From DSSM01 sp964484125 (GTDB lineage: Bacteria > Bacteroidota > Ignavibacteria > Tepidaquicellales > Tepidaquicellaceae), in contig CAZAEK010000042.1 of the NCBI GenBank assembly GCA_964484125.1, forward strand, positions 1 to 10,004: a DNA stretch of 10,004 nt. Direction: 5' to 3'. Of this stretch, positions 7,139 to 10,004 are shown in pieces. Made by a program: the position numbers and the translations under genes. Numbering within the stretch: position 1 is the first letter of the stretch; the number at the start of each line of letters is the position of its first letter. Under the pieces are notes generated by a model. It ran no database searches. It was not told the DNA's origin and saw only the letters and a list, made by a program, of their open reading frames with translations.

Positions 7139-7179
7139 TAAGTTTATATATTTTAAAATTCTATCATTTTTATTAACTT

Positions 7180-7209
7180 AATATCCGGCAAAAGACCGGA
7201 TATTTTTTT
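7180..7209 (+). terminator. Intrinsic (Rho-independent) terminator after the TonB-dependent receptor gene
   Basis: The stem AATATCCGG (7180-7188) / CCGGATATT (7196-7204) is 9 perfect base pairs with a CAAAAGA loop. A run of seven T at 7203-7209 overlaps the end of the stem. It lies 42 nt after the receptor's stop and ends only 15 nt before the next start codon. Confidence 0.88.
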
Positions 7210-7224
7210 AATTTAATTACAATT

Positions 7225-7938
7225 ATGAAAAGAATAGTTTATGCAGTAATAGCGGTATTAATAACGTTTATAAATTCTTATAGTCAGGAGTTTCCAAAAT
7301 TTTCGATAGCTGGCGGACCAATACTCGGTTGGTCAGTACCATCTGTAACGGATTTAAATGCTGAGTTAAAGAAAATGGGAATATCGGAATTTAAAACGAG
7401 TGGATTTTTTACATCAGGAGGAGCGGGATTTATTGATGTGCCTGTAGTTAAAGGGTTAAGAGCAGGCGGATATGGAATTGGTTACAGTGATTATACGAAT
7501 AGTGAATATACAAATACGATAAGGTCTGCGAGAATATCGTATAATTCTGCAGGAATTATGCTTGATTACGTAAGGAAAATTTCAAACACGTTTGATTATA
7601 CAATAGGAGCGAGTATCGGACTCGGGACATTCAGAATGGATATAACACAACATTCAAAGGATTTGAACAACTGGAATCCTGGAGTAATAATATCAGATTC
7701 TGTATCATCAAATATATTTTCATATTCAAAATCACTTGTTACTCTACAGCCTCAGGCAGGCATAGGATTTTATCCATTAAGTTTTTTATATTTTAAGTTA
7801 AATGCGGGATATACCTTTACTGTATCCGGAGACTGGAAACTTAATGATGTTGTTAAAGTAAATAATATTCCGGCCGGAATAAAAGCAGACGGATTTCATT
7901 TCAGTCTCGGGATTTATGCCGGTCTTTTTGTAAAATAA
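7225..7938 (+). CDS. Small outer-membrane beta-barrel protein
   Basis: This 237-residue protein has a signal peptide (about 1-20, cleavage after SYS or SYSQ) and a mature part of alternating aromatic and glycine-rich strands typical of an 8- to 10-strand porin-like barrel. Examples are FSIAGGPILGWSV, GLRAGGYGIGYSDY, YTIGASIGLGTFRMD and LYFKLNAGYTFTVSGDW, ending in FSLGIYAGLFVK. No enzyme motif is visible and I do not assign a function. It resembles the many uncharacterised barrels of Bacteroidota and Ignavibacteriota. Its start (MKRIV, like the receptor upstream) is 15 nt beyond a strong terminator, so expression needs either a promoter overlapping the terminator or read-through. rmlB follows after 14 nt and is probably co-transcribed. 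Confidence 0.8.
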   Translation: MKRIVYAVIAVLITFINSYSQEFPKFSIAGGPILGWSVPSVTDLNAELKKMGISEFKTSGFFTSGGAGFIDVPVVKGLRAGGYGIGYSDYTNSEYTNTIRSARISYNSAGIMLDYVRKISNTFDYTIGASIGLGTFRMDITQHSKDLNNWNPGVIISDSVSSNIFSYSKSLVTLQPQAGIGFYPLSFLYFKLNAGYTFTVSGDWKLNDVVKVNNIPAGIKADGFHFSLGIYAGLFVK

Positions 7939-7952
7939 AATTTTAAAAGAAA

Positions 7953-8972
7953 ATGAAAAATTTATTAGTAACGGGCGGAGCCGGATTTATCGGCAGTAAT
8001 TTTGTCAAATACGTATTGGCAAATTATGATTATAACGTAATAAATTTAGACAAACTTACATACGCAGGAAATCTTGAGAATTTATCAGATGTAGAAAAAA
8101 ATCCAAGGTATAAATTTGTAAAAGCTGATATATGCGATGAAAAAGAAGTGAATGAAATAATAAAGAAATATGAGATTGATACAATAGTAAATTTTGCTGC
8201 AGAGTCGCACGTTGACCGCAGTATTTTAGGTTCAAGAGAATTTGTAGTAACTAATGTACTCGGAACTCAGGTATTACTGGATGCGGCAAAGAATCTGAAA
8301 CTTGAGAAATATTTGCAGGTTTCGACTGATGAGGTTTACGGTTCCTTACCGGAGGATAAAAAAGAAATAAAATTTACGGAAACAACTCCGATTGCACCGA
8401 GCAGTCCATATTCAGCAAGCAAGGCATCTGCTGATATGTTGTGTTATTCATATTATCACACACATAAATTCCCGGTATTAATAACGAGATGTTCAAATAA
8501 TTACGGACCTTATCAATTTCCTGAAAAACTAATTCCTTTGATGATTGCGAAGGCACTCGGCGGAGAGAAGTTGCCAGTTTACGGAGACGGGAAAAATATC
8601 AGAGACTGGTTATATGTAGAAGACCATTGTTCGGGAATAATGACTGTACTTGAGAAGGGAAGATACGGCGAGGTATATAACATAGGCGGAAACAATGAAT
8701 GGTATAATATAGATATAGTGAAACTGATTCTGAAGAGATTAGGAAAAGGGGAGGAATATATAACATTTGTTAAGGACAGACCGGGACACGACAGAAGATA
8801 TGCAATAGATTCGGGCAAGATACAGAGGGAGCTTGGATGGAAACCTGCTCATGTATTTGAAGAAGGAATAGAGAAGACAATAAAGTGGTATATAGAAAAT
8901 GAATCTTGGTGGAAAAAGGTAATGAGCGGCGAGTATCTAAAATATTATGAAAAGAATTACGGAAATAAATAA
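7953..8972 (+). CDS. rmlB: dTDP-glucose 4,6-dehydratase
   Basis: This 339-residue extended short-chain dehydrogenase (usual length 330-360) converts dTDP-glucose to dTDP-4-keto-6-deoxyglucose. It is the second step towards dTDP-rhamnose and other 6-deoxysugars of surface polysaccharides, and acts in the cytoplasm. It has the NAD-binding loop TGGAGFIGS (7-15), FAAESHVDRS (81-90), the catalytic triplet T125-D126-E127 in VSTDEVYG, and the catalytic Y153xxxK157 in PYSASKAS. Substrate-site segments are NNYGPYQFPEKLIP and the C-terminal DRPGHDRRYAID. All key residues are present. The other steps (rmlA, rmlC, rmlD) are not in the window, so the pathway must be completed elsewhere. The start follows the barrel gene by 14 nt, and the CARF-domain gene follows after 7 nt, so the three may share a transcript. 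Confidence 0.95.
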   Translation: MKNLLVTGGAGFIGSNFVKYVLANYDYNVINLDKLTYAGNLENLSDVEKNPRYKFVKADICDEKEVNEIIKKYEIDTIVNFAAESHVDRSILGSREFVVTNVLGTQVLLDAAKNLKLEKYLQVSTDEVYGSLPEDKKEIKFTETTPIAPSSPYSASKASADMLCYSYYHTHKFPVLITRCSNNYGPYQFPEKLIPLMIAKALGGEKLPVYGDGKNIRDWLYVEDHCSGIMTVLEKGRYGEVYNIGGNNEWYNIDIVKLILKRLGKGEEYITFVKDRPGHDRRYAIDSGKIQRELGWKPAHVFEEGIEKTIKWYIENESWWKKVMSGEYLKYYEKNYGNK

Positions 8973-8979
8973 TTGAGAA

Positions 8980-9909
8980 ATGGCGGGGAAGATATTTATT
9001 TCTATAGTTGGCACAAATGATGCAGGAAAGCTTGTAGGGAAAAATGACGGAGCAATTTTAACTGCATTAAAGAAATACGGCAAGAAATATTTTGATGCAA
9101 TATTTATATTATATACAGAAACAAAGGGAGATAATAATTTATATGTTAAGACAGCAAAATATCTATATAGTCAAATTCAAAATAGGGGATATTGCAAAGC
9201 AGTTGAAATAAAGAAATTAGGGATAAGAAATCCAATTGACCACAATGAGATATACATTGAACTATTAAAAGACTGCAAGGAAATAGAAGCAAAGACAGGA
9301 AGCGGGAAGAAATTTATTGCGTCAATATCATCAGGCACACCTGCAATGTCAGCATGTTGGATAATGATGGCAGAATCCGGGGATTTCAATGCAGAATTGA
9401 TACAGGTTATACCACCGAAGTACGGAAAAAATCCTATAAGTAAAGTAAAGTTAGGCACAGCATTGCCGAGGATAAAGCGTCTTGAGGAAGAAGTCCGCAA
9501 ACTGAAGCCGGAAATAAAGATGGATATAAGTAAGGCACATTTGTATGTAAATAATATTCCTATAGACCTTTCGATGACGGAATTCGTTTATTACAGATAT
9601 TTTCTCGAGAGGAAGTTAAACGATGAAGAAGCATTGAGAGTATCAGAGATATATATGCCGGTTGAATTTTATACGAAGGTGATGGAATATTTTAAAGAGA
9701 GTTATCCAACTGAGGATTTGTATTATAAAGGCAAGAAAGAAATACTGGCGACAAATTTCCGTTCAACGATATCGAAAATGAAATCCAAATTTAAGAGAAG
9801 CGTAGCAAATTCGCTGATTGAATATATTGAAATCAGTTCGATAGGTAAGAGGGGAAATATAACTTATGAAATCAGATTAGATAAGGAGAAGATAGAGATA
9901 TTAAAGTAG
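8980..9909 (+). CDS. RtcR-type CARF domain fused to an OmpR-like winged helix (putative ligand-responsive regulator)
   Basis: This is a 309-residue cytoplasmic protein. Residues 1 to about 165 resemble the N-terminal CARF domain of RtcR, the regulator of the RNA-end repair operon rtcBA. Matching parts are ISIVGTNDAG (7-16), NPIDHNEIY (84-92), the ligand-loop ISSGTPAMSACWIMMAESG (116-134) and AELIQVIPP (138-146). A charged linker (about 165-180) follows. Residues 180-309 read like the winged helix of OmpR-family regulators: IPIDLSMTEFVYYRYF, then a basic helix TISKMKSKFKRS (263-274), then IEISSIGKRGNITYEIRL as wing. The AAA+ sigma-54 activator module of true RtcR is absent. It probably senses a nucleotide or RNA-derived ligand through the CARF pocket and binds DNA directly. 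No nuclease motif is seen, so it is not a Csm6-like effector. Both domain calls are from recalled motifs. The gene lies 7 nt after rmlB. Confidence 0.75.
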   Translation: MAGKIFISIVGTNDAGKLVGKNDGAILTALKKYGKKYFDAIFILYTETKGDNNLYVKTAKYLYSQIQNRGYCKAVEIKKLGIRNPIDHNEIYIELLKDCKEIEAKTGSGKKFIASISSGTPAMSACWIMMAESGDFNAELIQVIPPKYGKNPISKVKLGTALPRIKRLEEEVRKLKPEIKMDISKAHLYVNNIPIDLSMTEFVYYRYFLERKLNDEEALRVSEIYMPVEFYTKVMEYFKESYPTEDLYYKGKKEILATNFRSTISKMKSKFKRSVANSLIEYIEISSIGKRGNITYEIRLDKEKIEILK

Positions 9910-9960
9910 GTTAGGGGGATAAAGGGGGGCGTTATTTACTGGAAATTTTCAGCAAGGGGA
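9910..9960 (+). other. G-rich spacer after the CARF-domain gene
   Basis: Runs of five G (9914-9918), six G (9924-9929) and four G (9956-9959) stand out in otherwise AT-rich DNA. No terminator hairpin is seen after the CARF gene. The runs could allow a G-quadruplex, but the tracts are unequal and the last is distant. Confidence 0.4.
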
Positions 9961-9967
9961 AATTGAG

Positions 9968-9975
9968 TATATTTG
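9968..9975 (+). promoter_or_regulatory. Bacteroidota-type -7 box before the right-edge gene
   Basis: TATATTTG matches TAnnTTTG exactly. Transcription would begin about 7 nt later, giving a very short leader that still contains the Shine-Dalgarno at 9984-9990. No TTG stands at the usual -33 spacing, so a regulator, such as the adjacent CARF protein, may be required. That last point is inference. Confidence 0.45.
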
Positions 9976-9983
9976 TAAGAAAA

Positions 9984-9990
9984 AAGGAGG
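9984..9990 (+). promoter_or_regulatory. Strong Shine-Dalgarno for the right-edge gene
   Basis: AAGGAGG with a 5-nt spacer to ATG is near-perfect. This is unlike the weak or missing ribosome sites of most other genes in the window, and it fixes the start at 9996. Confidence 0.75.
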
Positions 9991-9995
9991 AGTAA

Positions 9996-10004
9996 ATGTT
10001 AAAG
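9996..10004 (+). CDS. Start of a gene cut by the window edge
   Basis: Only the first three codons (M-L-K) are visible. The call rests on the strong Shine-Dalgarno and the TAnnTTTG box just upstream. It lies 86 nt after the CARF-domain gene in the same direction and is a natural candidate for its target. Nothing can be said of the product. Confidence 0.6.

Noticed and set aside
9914..9959. G-quadruplex
   Set aside because: The G-tracts are unequal and the last is far from the others, so a stable four-tract structure is not convincing from sequence alone.
8980..10004. CRISPR array or cas locus near the CARF protein
   Set aside because: No regularly spaced repeats and no cas-like genes are in the window. 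CARF domains also occur outside CRISPR systems, as in RtcR.

Overview
The window is AT-rich (about one third G+C by eye). It has TonB-dependent receptor and outer-membrane beta-barrel genes, few Shine-Dalgarno sequences, and promoter-like TAnnTTTG boxes. Together these suggest a bacterium of the Bacteroidota/Ignavibacteriota/Chlorobiota group. This placement is inferred from style, not from a marker gene. All genes are compactly packed and no gene-free stretch exceeds about 165 bases.

Left edge (1-153): the window opens inside the T-arm of a tRNA, most likely tRNA-Cys. A second, degenerate copy of its 3' part follows at about 58-126. The two share a perfect 41-bp direct repeat. In the second copy the anticodon region is occupied by a short perfect palindrome. 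Next come a minus-strand gene for a small putative lipoprotein (154-747) and a divergent promoter region (748-911) with a well-formed inverted repeat.

Signalling and methionine block (912-4753): an OmpR-family response regulator and its histidine kinase are translationally coupled (2-nt gap). A 13-bp perfect AT-rich inverted repeat separates them from a MetH-type methionine synthase gene. That gene encodes only the homocysteine and folate modules; the cobalamin-binding and reactivation modules are absent.

Envelope block (4847-8972): a TonB-dependent receptor with an N-terminal carboxypeptidase-regulatory-like domain comes first, then a clear intrinsic terminator. A small outer-membrane beta-barrel protein follows, and 14 nt after it a dTDP-glucose 4,6-dehydratase (RmlB) without the other dTDP-rhamnose genes.

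Right end (8980-10004): 7 nt after rmlB lies a protein with an N-terminal RtcR-type CARF domain and a C-terminal OmpR-like winged helix, with no AAA+ sigma-54 activator module. It looks like a nucleotide- or RNA-end-responsive transcription factor. Just beyond it is a G-rich spacer with a TAnnTTTG box and a strong Shine-Dalgarno, leading into a gene cut off by the window edge after three codons. That unseen gene is the most natural candidate target of the CARF regulator. This pair is the best candidate here for something poorly described; no CRISPR array or cas gene is visible.
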